Assembly: GCA_028819775.1 (NCBI GenBank)
Contig: JAPPKV010000278.1
Coordinates: 1 to 5,245, forward strand
Direction: 5' to 3'
DNA: 5,245 bases
Source of the DNA: Gammaproteobacteria bacterium
GTDB taxonomy: Bacteria > Pseudomonadota > Gammaproteobacteria > Pseudomonadales > Azotimanducaceae_A
Position numbers and translations under genes: made by a program. Positions within the stretch are counted from its first letter, which is position 1, and each line of letters starts with the position of its first letter. The notes below the pieces were generated by a model, which had not been told where the DNA came from, did no database searches, and was given only the letters and a program-made list of their open reading frames with translations. Below, in pieces: positions 1 to 5,245 of this stretch.

Positions 1-1
1 G

Positions 2-586
2 CATCGCTTGCACGACGACGGGCGGATCCCCACCGACAACCCGTTCGTTGGCGTGCCCGGTGCGTTGAGCACGATCTGGACCTACGGTCACCGGGCCCCG
101 CAAGGTCTCGCATACGATCCCGGGACCCGCAATGTATGGAACACCGAGCACGGACCGCGGGGCGGTGACGAGCTCAATCGATTGCTGCCAGGCCGAAACT
201 ACGGGTGGCCACTCTTTTCGGCGGAGCTGAACTATGACGGTACCGAGGTTGCCTGGGGACGTGCCGAGAGTGAGATCGCACTCGAGGACACGGAGCGCGC
301 GGCAAAGGCATGGTCGCCGTCGATTGCCGTGTCGAACCTTGTAGTTTACGAAGGAGCGGCCTTCCCGGAGTGGCAAGGGGATCTTCTAATTGGATCGCTA
401 AAGGCGTCCGATCTCATTCGCGTCGAGGTCGAGGACGGTCGCGTCGTCGGGGAGGAGCTTCTCTTGGAGGATCTCGCGCGGCTTCGGGACGTCGACGTCG
501 ACGAGCGCGGTTGGATCTACCTCTTGCTCGAGCACCAAACTGGTGGTCGAATCGTACGCCTCAAGCCCGCGCCGACAGGCGGTTGA
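2..586 (+). CDS. PQQ-dependent aldose/sorbosone dehydrogenase, C-terminal part (5' end outside window)
   Basis: This is the C-terminal 194 codons of a soluble beta-propeller sugar dehydrogenase of the glucose/sorbosone dehydrogenase family (YliI/Asd type). These enzymes are usually periplasmic and oxidise aldose sugars with pyrroloquinoline quinone. Visible family marks, in order, are YGHRAPQGL (near codon 28 of the visible part), EHGPRGGDELN followed by NYGWP (near codons 49-70), a W-SPSIA strand, FPEWQGDLLIGSL, and a closing LRDVDVDERGWIYLL repeat ending in GGRIVRLKP. The His and Arg of the YGHR and EHGPRGGDE segments belong to the PQQ/calcium pocket in characterised members. The family usually has SPSGM after the W-PSIA segment; here it is AVSNL, a small departure. 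The frame is open to the left edge, so the TTG at 8-10 is an internal Leu, not a start. Signal peptide and upstream blades lie outside the window. The family call is firm; the exact sugar is unknown. Confidence 0.93.
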   Translation, partial: HRLHDDGRIPTDNPFVGVPGALSTIWTYGHRAPQGLAYDPGTRNVWNTEHGPRGGDELNRLLPGRNYGWPLFSAELNYDGTEVAWGRAESEIALEDTERAAKAWSPSIAVSNLVVYEGAAFPEWQGDLLIGSLKASDLIRVEVEDGRVVGEELLLEDLARLRDVDVDERGWIYLLLEHQTGGRIVRLKPAPTGG

Positions 587-996
587 CGTCGACCGACTGC
601 TGTCGGAGCACGTCATGCTCCCCGTGCTCGGCTCTATGGCATGGACCAAGGCCGCGGTGATGCGCGGCGCGACGAGACTGCCACCGAGATGGAGAACACG
701 ATGAGACATCGAAAGTGACGTCGCAGCCGGAGAGCCCGGCGGCGAACCGGTCGCGTTGCGGATCGAACCGTGCCTTAGGGACGATGCAACGCTGCAGGAA
801 TGGCGACATTAGCGCCGTAGAATGTCGGTTCGGAGCCACTCGACGACGAATGGGGGCTCCTTGGTGAGCAGGGCACCCGAGTAGGAACGCTGCTCGAAGA
901 GGAGGTCCATGGCAATCGTCCCCGAGGTTCCCGCCGTCGCGGGAGGCTCGACGTGCACATGGAGCGCGAAATCGATCACAAGGCGGCACTTGACGA
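587..996. other. Gap without an intact gene; holds a minus-strand gene stump
   Basis: About 410 bases separate the sugar dehydrogenase from the TA operon. No complete gene is convincing on either strand. No strong hairpin followed by a T-run is visible after the dehydrogenase stop, so no intrinsic terminator is called. The part from 809 to about 987 reads as real coding sequence on the minus strand (separate entry). The part from 587 to 808 contains only short open frames of uncertain meaning. Confidence 0.6.
809..987 (-). pseudogene. 3' stump of an unrecognised gene
   Basis: On the minus strand a frame ending in TAA (809-811) encodes about 59 residues that read like the C-terminus of a real protein, with segments such as LVIDFALHVHVEPP, MDLLFEQRSYSGALL and KEPPFVVEWLRTDI. 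By hand count roughly 80 percent of third codon positions are G or C, against about 44 percent of second positions, the bias expected of a coding frame in this genome. The open frame formally continues to 1072, but that part overlaps the promoter and start of the TA toxin and its sequence no longer looks protein-like. I infer a gene that lost its upstream part, perhaps when the TA module arrived. An ATG complement at 908-910 could start a 33-residue peptide, but no ribosome site supports it. I do not recognise the family. The left boundary of the stump is approximate. Confidence 0.45.
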
Positions 997-1018
997 CATT
1001 CCTTGCATGGAATATATA
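990..1018 (+). promoter_or_regulatory. Sigma70-type promoter of the TA operon
   Basis: The -35 box TTGACG (990-995) and the -10 box TATATA (1013-1018) are separated by exactly 17 bp, close to the vegetative sigma70 consensus. Transcription should start 6-7 bases after the -10, at about 1024-1025, which is the toxin's ATG (1024-1026). The stretch before that ATG has no Shine-Dalgarno sequence, in keeping with a leaderless message. The prediction is from sequence only. Confidence 0.72.
998..1013. promoter_or_regulatory. Palindromic operator between the -35 and -10 boxes
   Basis: ATTCCTTGCATGGAAT is an inverted repeat in which seven of eight base pairs match; the core is TGCA and the outer arms are ATTCC and GGAAT. 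It fills the spacer of the TA promoter and touches the first base of the -10 box. XRE-type antitoxins commonly repress their own operon by binding such dyads, so this is the likely site for the downstream antitoxin, alone or in complex with the toxin. The dyad is seen directly; the binding partner is inferred. Confidence 0.65.
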
Positions 1019-1023
1019 CACCA

Positions 1024-1386
1024 ATGACTTGGGATGTCGAATACACGGACGAGTTCGGTGCCTGGTGGGCACAACTCACCGAGTTCCAACAGGAGGATGT
1101 AACCGCAGTCGTCGAACTACTAGGCGGACATGGGCCACAGCTGCCGTTTCCGTATTCCTCCGGGGTTGAGAGTTCGCGCCACAGTCACATGCGTGAACTT
1201 CGCATCCAGAGCGGCGGTCGACCGATTCGCGTCTTCTACGCGTTCGACCCGAGGAGGTCGGCAATTCTGCTCGTCGGAGGCGACAAGACGGGCGACGGAA
1301 GGTTCTACGACCGGTACGTCCGGCTCGCGGATTCGCTCTACGACGAACACTTGGACGAGCTAAGAGAGGAAGGATTGAAAGGATGA
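1024..1386 (+). CDS. RelE/HigB-like (Gp49 family) toxin
   Basis: A 120-residue toxin of the RelE/ParE superfamily, Gp49/HigB-like branch. Relatives are ribosome-dependent mRNA endonucleases acting in the cytoplasm and are held inactive by the partner antitoxin. The core is visible: an N-terminal VEYTDEFGAWWAQL helix, then MRELRIQSGGRPIRVFYAFDPRR (residues 56-78, with the conserved ELR and IRVFY-FDP strands), then ILLVGGDKTGDGRFYDR (81-97) and a C-terminal YDEHLDELREEG helix (106-117). The GGDKTGD-RFY segment marks the subgroup that pairs with a downstream XRE antitoxin. I chose ATG 1024 rather than TTG 1003 because it lies at the predicted transcription start and gives the usual family length; TTG 1003 would lie upstream of the -10 box. 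Its stop overlaps the antitoxin start as ATGA (1383-1386), so the two are translationally coupled. The toxin-first order is that of higBA-type operons. The biochemical activity is inferred from family. Confidence 0.9.
   Translation: MTWDVEYTDEFGAWWAQLTEFQQEDVTAVVELLGGHGPQLPFPYSSGVESSRHSHMRELRIQSGGRPIRVFYAFDPRRSAILLVGGDKTGDGRFYDRYVRLADSLYDEHLDELREEGLKG
1366..1373 (+). promoter_or_regulatory. Strong ribosome binding site of the antitoxin
   Basis: GAGGAAGG lies 9 bases before the antitoxin ATG, inside the last codons of the toxin. The toxin itself has no such site. This would favour higher synthesis of antitoxin than toxin from one message. Confidence 0.65.
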
Positions 1387-1718
1387 GTGGCCGCAATGAT
1401 TTTGGCGAACTGACACGAGAGTTCACAGCGAAGCGACGGGCACGTGTCGACGCAAGGAAGGACGAGCTGCGATCCGCGATGGCGTTGCACGAACTTCGTC
1501 GCGCCAGAGAAATGACGCAAGAAGCGATAGGCAAGGCCCTGAACGTCAAGCAACCAGCGGTGGCCAAGCTAGAGCGCCGCACCGACATGTACGTCTCGAA
1601 TCTACGCGCCTATATCGAGGCGGTTGGCGGGAGACTGAACATCGTCGCGCATTTTCCGCACGGAGACGTGACGATCACGAACTTCTCCGAAGCCGATCAA
1701 AAAACGCCGGCGGCCTGA
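1383..1718 (+). CDS. XRE-family HTH antitoxin (HigA-like)
   Basis: A 111-residue antitoxin with a helix-turn-helix domain at about residues 34-64: LHELRRAREMTQEAIGKALN followed by the recognition helix VKQPAVAKLERR. The segment TDMYVSNLRAYIEAVGGRLNIVAHFP (67-92) is typical of the XRE antitoxins encoded directly after Gp49/HigB-like toxins. The N-terminal 33 residues are charged and predicted helical, and may contribute to toxin binding or dimerisation. It overlaps the toxin gene by 4 nt (ATGA) and has a good Shine-Dalgarno (1366-1373). It should neutralise the toxin and repress the operon through the palindrome at 998-1013. The tail after residue 100 is short and polar. The fold and partnership are well supported; the autoregulation is inferred from the family and the operator. 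Confidence 0.9.
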   Translation: MSGRNDFGELTREFTAKRRARVDARKDELRSAMALHELRRAREMTQEAIGKALNVKQPAVAKLERRTDMYVSNLRAYIEAVGGRLNIVAHFPHGDVTITNFSEADQKTPAA

Positions 1719-1731
1719 TACTCAAGGGCGA

Positions 1732-3228
1732 ATGAACGAGCTGAAACAAGGCGCGGTAGTCCTCGCGGCCGACGGCCAGACGTTCACGGTGGACGGTGGC
1801 CTGGCAGCGGCTTTTCGGCCGGGGGACCGGTTGGTTGCCGACTCCCAGGCCGGGCCGCTTCACATTCCGGCCGCCGAACTCCGTACCGCAACCGTTGCCG
1901 TGGATGCCGCCGCGGCTGCCTTCTCGGACATGGCCGGCGTCTCCGACGAAGCGATCATCGCTTTCTACGACCACGCCGCCAACGCGGTGGCGGACGACGA
2001 CGTCTGGAACGAGGTGGCGGCGGTCAACGCCGGTGATGTGGAGAACGCGCGACGCCGCGGCCGGTCGACCACGCGCCTCGGCGTGTCGGAGTCCATGCGC
2101 GAGAAGATGATCGAAGGCCTGCGCGGGTGGGCATCGATGCCGTCGCGCCGGGGTGCGGTGCTCGACACGGTGCGCCACGATGGCTTCGAGGTCGATCTGG
2201 TCGGCGCCGCGCTCGGTGTGGTCGCCTTCGTTTTCGAAGGTCGGCCCAACGTATTGGCCGACGCCTGCGGGGTGTTGCGCGGCGGCAACACGGTTGTGTT
2301 CCGGATCGGCAGCGATGCGCTGGCCACCGCCCGGACGATCATGGCGCTTGCCATCGCACCGGCGCTGGCAAAGGCCGGGCTCCCTGCCGGAGCCGTCTCG
2401 CTGGTGGACAGTTCGGCCCATGCCGCCGGTTGGGCCCTGTTCCTGGATCGCCGGTTGTCCCTTGCGGTGGCACGCGGCTCGGGTCCGGCCGTCGCCGCGT
2501 TGGGGTCGCTCGCCCGCGGCGCAGGCACGCCGGTAAGCCTGCACGGCACGGGCGGTGCGTGGATGGTGGTATCGGACAATGTCGACGAAGATGCCGTGGA
2601 AGAGGCGGTGTTCCGCTCCTTGGACAGGAAGGTCTGCAACACCCTGAACACCTGCTGCCTAGTCAACGGTCCGGGACAGGCACGGCTGGCCGCCGCCGTT
2701 CTCCGGGGTTTGCGCCGCGCCGGACACGCAAGGGATGCCGCGTTCAAGGTGCACGTCGCGCAAGGCAGCGAACGCCTGATACCCGACTCCATGTTCGCGG
2801 AAGAGGCAGAGGTGGGTCGCGCCGGGGGACCCGTTCGCGAACCGCAGGCGGAGACCATCGCGACGGCGCATTTGGGGTTCGAATGGGAATGGGAGGGAAC
2901 GCCAGAGGTCAGCATCGTCGGCGTTGGCTCCCTCGACGAGGCGGTGCGGCTCTTCAACGAATTGAGTCCACGCCTGGTCGGAACGCTCCTGTCCAACGAC
3001 GCCACCGAGCACGAGCGTTTCTTCGACACGCTGAATTCCCCGTTCGTCGGCGACGACCACACCCGATGGGTGGACGGTCAGTTCGCCCTCGGCAAGCCCG
3101 AACTCGGACTATCGAACTGGCAACACGGACGGCTGTTCGGACGCGGCGGCGTCCTCACCGGTGACGACGTCTACACAGTCCGCCTGCGCTATAGGTCGGT
3201 ATCCCAGGCAACGCAGGCCGGGGATTAG
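1732..3228 (+). CDS. ProA-like aldehyde dehydrogenase (glutamate-5-semialdehyde dehydrogenase family)
   Basis: A 498-residue NAD(P)-dependent aldehyde dehydrogenase superfamily protein of the ProA branch. Canonical ProA reduces gamma-glutamyl phosphate to glutamate-5-semialdehyde in proline synthesis. Family marks: ALGVVAFVFEGRPNV (160-174, ProA usually EARPNV), LRGGNTVVFRIGSDA (182-196), the catalytic-cysteine segment DRKVCNTLNT (298-307, Cys302), and a C-terminal DGQFALGKPELGLS...GRGG block (448-473) matching the FGLGAEIGIS...HARGP region of ProA. Departures: the TGG-G-CH-Y motif is replaced by HGTGGAWMVV (271-280), and the HARGPMGLEELTTYKY ending is strongly changed. It exceeds the roughly 420 residues of usual ProA, with about 60 N-terminal residues rich in beta-type sequence before the first ALDH helix. 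No ProB kinase is adjacent. AAGGG at 1724-1728 is a ribosome site, though only 3 nt from the ATG. The start is 13 nt after the antitoxin stop, with no room for a separate intergenic promoter. The family is secure; true proline function is doubtful, and a phosphorylated amino acid or other acyl substrate is possible. Confidence 0.82.
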   Translation: MNELKQGAVVLAADGQTFTVDGGLAAAFRPGDRLVADSQAGPLHIPAAELRTATVAVDAAAAAFSDMAGVSDEAIIAFYDHAANAVADDDVWNEVAAVNAGDVENARRRGRSTTRLGVSESMREKMIEGLRGWASMPSRRGAVLDTVRHDGFEVDLVGAALGVVAFVFEGRPNVLADACGVLRGGNTVVFRIGSDALATARTIMALAIAPALAKAGLPAGAVSLVDSSAHAAGWALFLDRRLSLAVARGSGPAVAALGSLARGAGTPVSLHGTGGAWMVVSDNVDEDAVEEAVFRSLDRKVCNTLNTCCLVNGPGQARLAAAVLRGLRRAGHARDAAFKVHVAQGSERLIPDSMFAEEAEVGRAGGPVREPQAETIATAHLGFEWEWEGTPEVSIVGVGSLDEAVRLFNELSPRLVGTLLSNDATEHERFFDTLNSPFVGDDHTRWVDGQFALGKPELGLSNWQHGRLFGRGGVLTGDDVYTVRLRYRSVSQATQAGD

Positions 3229-3310
3229 GAGCGCACCGGCTTCCAGCAACTCCGTTGTTGCGACATCATCTTGCTGTGCCCTGCTGCGCGGCCGCAACGC
3301 GCGAGATCAT

Positions 3311-3609
3311 TCAATGCGGACACACCAGGCGATGGTGCTCCTCAAAGAAGCGGCCTGTGTGCAGTCGTCCGCGAGGTTTGCTCCCCGGGCGATGGGCTGC
3401 TTGAGGTGCTTCATGATGTCCGATGGCGAGCCCAGCGTTCGCCGGGCGCGGTTGAGGCGATGCGGGTCGCCGAGCATCAGCTCGCGGAGTTCCGGCTTGC
3501 GCGCCGCCACGACCTCGCCGTGCTCGGTGGGCGGGAACGCCTCGAACCAGCGCGGCGCCATCTCCGCGTCGTCCCATCCGCGGCAGACCAGCGGGTCGTG
3601 GCGGAGCCG
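3311..3609 (-). pseudogene. Remnant of a REP-type / IS200-like transposase (frameshifted, both ends missing)
   Basis: Minus-strand translation from about 3609 downward reads RHDPLVCRGWDDAEMAPRW, FEAFPPTEHGEV, then a RRTLGSPSDIMKHLKQPIAR segment and GANLADDC. This matches the middle of large REP-associated tyrosine transposase-like proteins, where W-D-EVARRW is followed by [25 protein letters not shown] and TGRFWEGRF. At the TGCACACAGG stretch (complement of about 3350-3359) the frame breaks. Removing one CA dinucleotide restores C-TGRFFEE, the expected continuation, so a CA-repeat slippage inactivated it. A TGA (3610-3612) blocks the frame upstream. Neither the upstream HUH motif (normally in MSNH-H-V) nor the downstream catalytic Tyr segment (MAYVDLNP) is present. 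Only about 90 codons survive, so the protein cannot be active. Clear flanking repeats were not found. The family call rests on motif recall. Confidence 0.72.
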
Positions 3610-3612
3610 TCA

Positions 3613-3848
3613 CCGAAGCCGGAACGCGGCCGCCGACATTGGCGATCGGATCGGCACCGCCGGGTCGCCGTTCGAGACGGCGGATCTGCGCAGAATCGCC
3701 TGTCACGCGAGCGGACTAAGGCATTTCGAAGGCAGTCCGGATCTGCGGTGTGCGTGCGAGCCGGCTTGCACGCGGGCAACGAAGAAGGACAGAAGAGGCC
3801 GGGTGACAGTGGCCTTGACGAGCGGTACATTGGGCGGCGAAGGCCCTT
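3613..3848. other. Gene-free gap upstream of the exported-protein gene
   Basis: No convincing gene, RNA or repeat was found here on either strand. Long open frames run through it, but their translations are Arg-, Ser- and Pro-rich low-quality sequence typical of non-coding frames in GC-rich DNA. A TTGACG at 3815-3820 resembles a -35 box, but no -10 box follows at 16-18 bp. Confidence 0.5.
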
Positions 3849-3863
3849 GATCAACCGTTGATC
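3849..3863. promoter_or_regulatory. Perfect dyad upstream of the exported-protein gene
   Basis: GATCAAC and GTTGATC form a 7-bp perfect inverted repeat around a single C. It lies 28 bases before the ATG at 3892, where an operator or a short stem in the leader could act. No matching promoter is clear beside it and no regulator gene is adjacent, so its role is a guess. Confidence 0.4.
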
Positions 3864-3891
3864 GACGCGTCCTTCGAGAACCTGACTGGCC

Positions 3892-4626
3892 ATGCGACGG
3901 AATCTATTGATCATCACCGTTGCCCTGGGCGGGCTGGGGCACGCCCAGGACGCGGAGCCGCTCCGCTGGACTCTTGACGAGTTTCGAACGCGGTGCATCC
4001 CCTTGTGGAACGACGCGCCGGACGCCGATTGCACGGTCGCGGAATTCGGCGAAGTCGCCGTGCTGGACGGCTCGACGGTCTACTTCGCCCTTTACGACGA
4101 CCGATCCGGACCCATCCCCGATTGGGCGCTTACATGGGCACGGCGAGCCAACGCCCTGGTGCTTGTCAGAGCGGACCAGCCCGACTTGGAGACGGCCACC
4201 GTCCTTCACGTTCGAAAGTTGGAGCCCGAACACGGGCTAATCAACTACCATCCTCCCGAACTCATCCAGACCGACCTGGGTCCGGTGTTCTACCTTGAAG
4301 GAAGCGGTTTCGGCGACGGCAGCTTTCAGTTCGAGTACGACGAACACTGGCTCTGGCGGTTGGGAAGCCTGGTCCCGCTGGACGTGCATGGCTGGCTCTA
4401 CCCGACGCGGGAGCGAATGCCCGCCGGCTTCAAGCTGAAGGGCATCGGGGACCTCCGGGACGCGTTGAGGACGCTGAAGTACGTATCCAGCAACGTGGCG
4501 CGCGATGGCGACGGCGACTGCTGCCCCACCGGGGGCACGGTCAGGATCCGCTTCGAGTGGGACGGCCTCACCCTCCGCGTCGCGGGTTTCGAGCACGATC
4601 CGCGAGAGCTTTGGCGACCGAATTAA
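3892..4626 (+). CDS. Exported hypothetical protein with a C-terminal DCCPTGG motif
   Basis: A 244-residue protein of unknown function. Residues 1-18 form a short Sec signal peptide: MRRN, a hydrophobic LLIITVALGGLG core, and likely cleavage after HA before QDAEP. There is no lipobox, so the mature protein is expected in the periplasm or outside. The mature part is acidic and Trp/Tyr-rich, with no further membrane segment. Four cysteines (35, 47, 210, 211) could form disulfides. The C-terminal GDGDCCPTGGTVRIRFEWDG block (206-225) resembles the CCPSGG-plus-beta-strand ending found in various secreted proteins of unknown role; this is resemblance only. Residues 135-175 (YLEGSGFGDGSFQFEYDEHWLW...) are predicted beta-rich. 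No clear Shine-Dalgarno precedes ATG 3892, but the signal peptide begins right there, which supports this start. It is transcribed toward the RES toxin gene, with 60 bases between the stops. Codon use agrees with neighbours. Being a real gene is likely; its function is unknown. Confidence 0.8.
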   Translation: MRRNLLIITVALGGLGHAQDAEPLRWTLDEFRTRCIPLWNDAPDADCTVAEFGEVAVLDGSTVYFALYDDRSGPIPDWALTWARRANALVLVRADQPDLETATVLHVRKLEPEHGLINYHPPELIQTDLGPVFYLEGSGFGDGSFQFEYDEHWLWRLGSLVPLDVHGWLYPTRERMPAGFKLKGIGDLRDALRTLKYVSSNVARDGDGDCCPTGGTVRIRFEWDGLTLRVAGFEHDPRELWRPN

Positions 4627-4686
4627 CGCGACGCAACCGCAAAGTGACAGCCGTGCGGCACCCTCAAGGCGGGTAGGACAAGGGCC

Positions 4687-5154
4687 TCAACGCGCGAGCC
4701 TTGCATCGAAACGGCAATCCGAAATGGGTCCAGCAGTGATCGCGCCGAAGCGTGAGTGGATCGGATTGACGATGAAGTTGCTTTCGCCGGATACAACGGC
4801 ACTCGGAACTTGCAGGACAACGGAGTGTTCAAGGGCCAGCCACTGGTCTCCGATGGCGCGCGTCAGGGTACGCGGACCCGTCTGCCAATCTTGTGGCAGT
4901 TCGCTTGGGTCGATGTGCATCATCGTGTCTTCCGGAATGTAGACGGGCATCTTCCGATAGGTCTTGAGAACGTCGGCATCGCCGAGATGCACCAGCAATT
5001 CCATGCACGCGAGCGCAAGACTGTCGCCGAGATACACCGTCGGCCGGCCAGGACTGTTCCAACGACCGCCATACAACCGGGCCCCCTCTCCGGACAACAT
5101 GTCCTCGGCGGTGCGAGCGAACTCGGCCGCCGCCAGCCGCCAACCCACCCGCAC
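4687..5154 (-). CDS. RES-domain toxin of a Res-Xre module (MbcT-like)
   Basis: A 155-residue RES-domain protein, the full usual length. Characterised relatives degrade NAD+ (glycohydrolase or phosphorylase activity) and are ADP-ribosyltransferase-like in fold. The Arg-Glu-Ser set that names the family is visible: Arg31 within LYGGRWNSPGRPTVYL (27-42), Glu52 within LACMELLVHL (48-57), and a Ser in VPSAVV (Ser118). The strand SNFIVNPIHSRF (125-136) is also typical. The SGEGARLYGGRWN segment matches the toxin subgroup closely, so the active site looks intact. The GTG start overlaps the stop of the upstream antitoxin by one base (TAGTG, 5152-5156), which indicates translational coupling; there is no strong ribosome site of its own. 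The antitoxin-first order is normal for this family. The stop faces the exported-protein gene at 3892-4626. The NAD+-depleting activity is inferred from family. Confidence 0.93.
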   Translation of the reverse strand: MRVGWRLAAAEFARTAEDMLSGEGARLYGGRWNSPGRPTVYLGDSLALACMELLVHLGDADVLKTYRKMPVYIPEDTMMHIDPSELPQDWQTGPRTLTRAIGDQWLALEHSVVLQVPSAVVSGESNFIVNPIHSRFGAITAGPISDCRFDARLAR

Positions 5155-5245
5155 TAGCTGAAGACACCGTGGCGCAGTTGGCCGATGAGTTGCTCCACTT
5201 CACGCCCGCCGGTCTCTGTCGACGCTCGGCAGAGCGGTGTCTCGT
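5154..5245 (-). CDS. Xre/MbcA/ParS-type antitoxin, C-terminal end (rest outside window)
   Basis: The last 29 codons of the antitoxin gene paired with the RES toxin, read on the minus strand in the frame starting at 5243 and ending at TAG (5154-5156). The peptide TETGGREVEQLIGQLRHGVFS matches the toxin-binding C-terminus of this antitoxin family, usually of the form TE-GAREVE-LLGRIEHGV. In solved Res-Xre complexes this end covers the toxin's active-site cleft. The stop overlaps the toxin's GTG by one base. The helix-turn-helix part, the promoter and the operator lie beyond the right edge. The fragment is short, but its position, frame and motif agree, so the call is strong. Confidence 0.87.
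   Translation of the reverse strand, partial: ETPLCRASTETGGREVEQLIGQLRHGVFS

Noticed and set aside
588..704. Short plus-strand frame after the dehydrogenase, with protein-like sequence (LLSEHVMLPVLGSMAW) and GC-rich third positions
   Set aside because: Only about 39 codons, no ribosome site, and the pattern fades before the stop. It could be a gene scrap, but nothing identifies it.
1003..1005. TTG as an alternative, earlier start of the toxin
   Set aside because: It lies upstream of the -10 box and within the operator palindrome, so it would not be on the transcript from this promoter.
1965..3062. Long minus-strand open frame opposite the ProA-like gene
   Set aside because: Its translation is low-complexity Ser/Arg/Thr/Pro, a typical shadow of a GC-rich gene on the other strand.
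2127..3164. Long plus-strand open frame in another frame inside the ProA-like gene
   Set aside because: Its translation is Arg/Gly-rich with no motif, and the ProA-like frame is clearly the coding one.
3246..3261. GCAAC/GTTGC hairpin shortly after the ProA-like gene as a terminator
   Set aside because: The stem is only 5 bp with a 6-base loop and no T-run follows, so it is too weak to call.
3271..3861. 196-residue plus-strand open frame across the transposase remnant
   Set aside because: It is antisense to the recognisable transposase segment, and its own translation is Arg-rich without any family motif.
4637..4658. CCGCA/TGCGG inverted repeat between the convergent exported-protein and RES genes
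   Set aside because: A 5-bp stem with a 12-base loop and no T-run does not look like an intrinsic terminator.

Overview
The window is a high-GC bacterial stretch whose real genes show GC-rich third codon positions. It carries a PQQ-type soluble sugar dehydrogenase, a Sec-exported protein, a decayed REP-type (IS200-like) transposase and two type II toxin-antitoxin (TA) modules. This mix suggests the accessory part of a Gram-negative genome, probably proteobacterial or from a similar environmental lineage. The sequence alone does not fix the taxon.

Layout, left to right. (1) 2-586 (+) is the C-terminal part of a PQQ-dependent aldose/sorbosone dehydrogenase cut by the window edge. (2) 587-996 has no intact gene. 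It holds the 3' end of an unrecognised minus-strand gene (stop at 809-811), whose upstream part appears to have been replaced by the next module. (3) 990-1718 (+) is a complete RelE/HigB-like (Gp49 family) toxin plus XRE antitoxin operon. It has a near-consensus promoter, a 16-bp palindrome between -35 and -10, and a toxin start codon at about the predicted +1, so its mRNA is probably leaderless. (4) 1732-3228 (+) is a large ProA-like aldehyde dehydrogenase starting 13 nt after the antitoxin stop, probably transcribed by read-through from the TA operon. (5) 3229-3891 holds a frameshifted, doubly truncated transposase fragment on the minus strand and a dyad just ahead of the next gene. (6) 3892-4626 (+) is an unrecognised exported protein with a Cys-Cys motif. 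(7) 4687-5245 (-) is a Res-Xre (MbcTA-like) module: a full RES-domain toxin and the last 29 codons of its Xre/MbcA/ParS-type antitoxin.

The two TA modules are unrelated: an RNase-type RelE/HigB toxin and an NAD+-consuming RES toxin. They point toward each other and flank the ProA-like gene, the dead transposase and the exported protein, a pattern typical of a recombining accessory locus. I see no clearly new multi-gene system. The points most worth a second look are the leaderless, operator-overlapped TA promoter, the gene stump beside it, and the divergent ProA-like enzyme tied to the TA operon.
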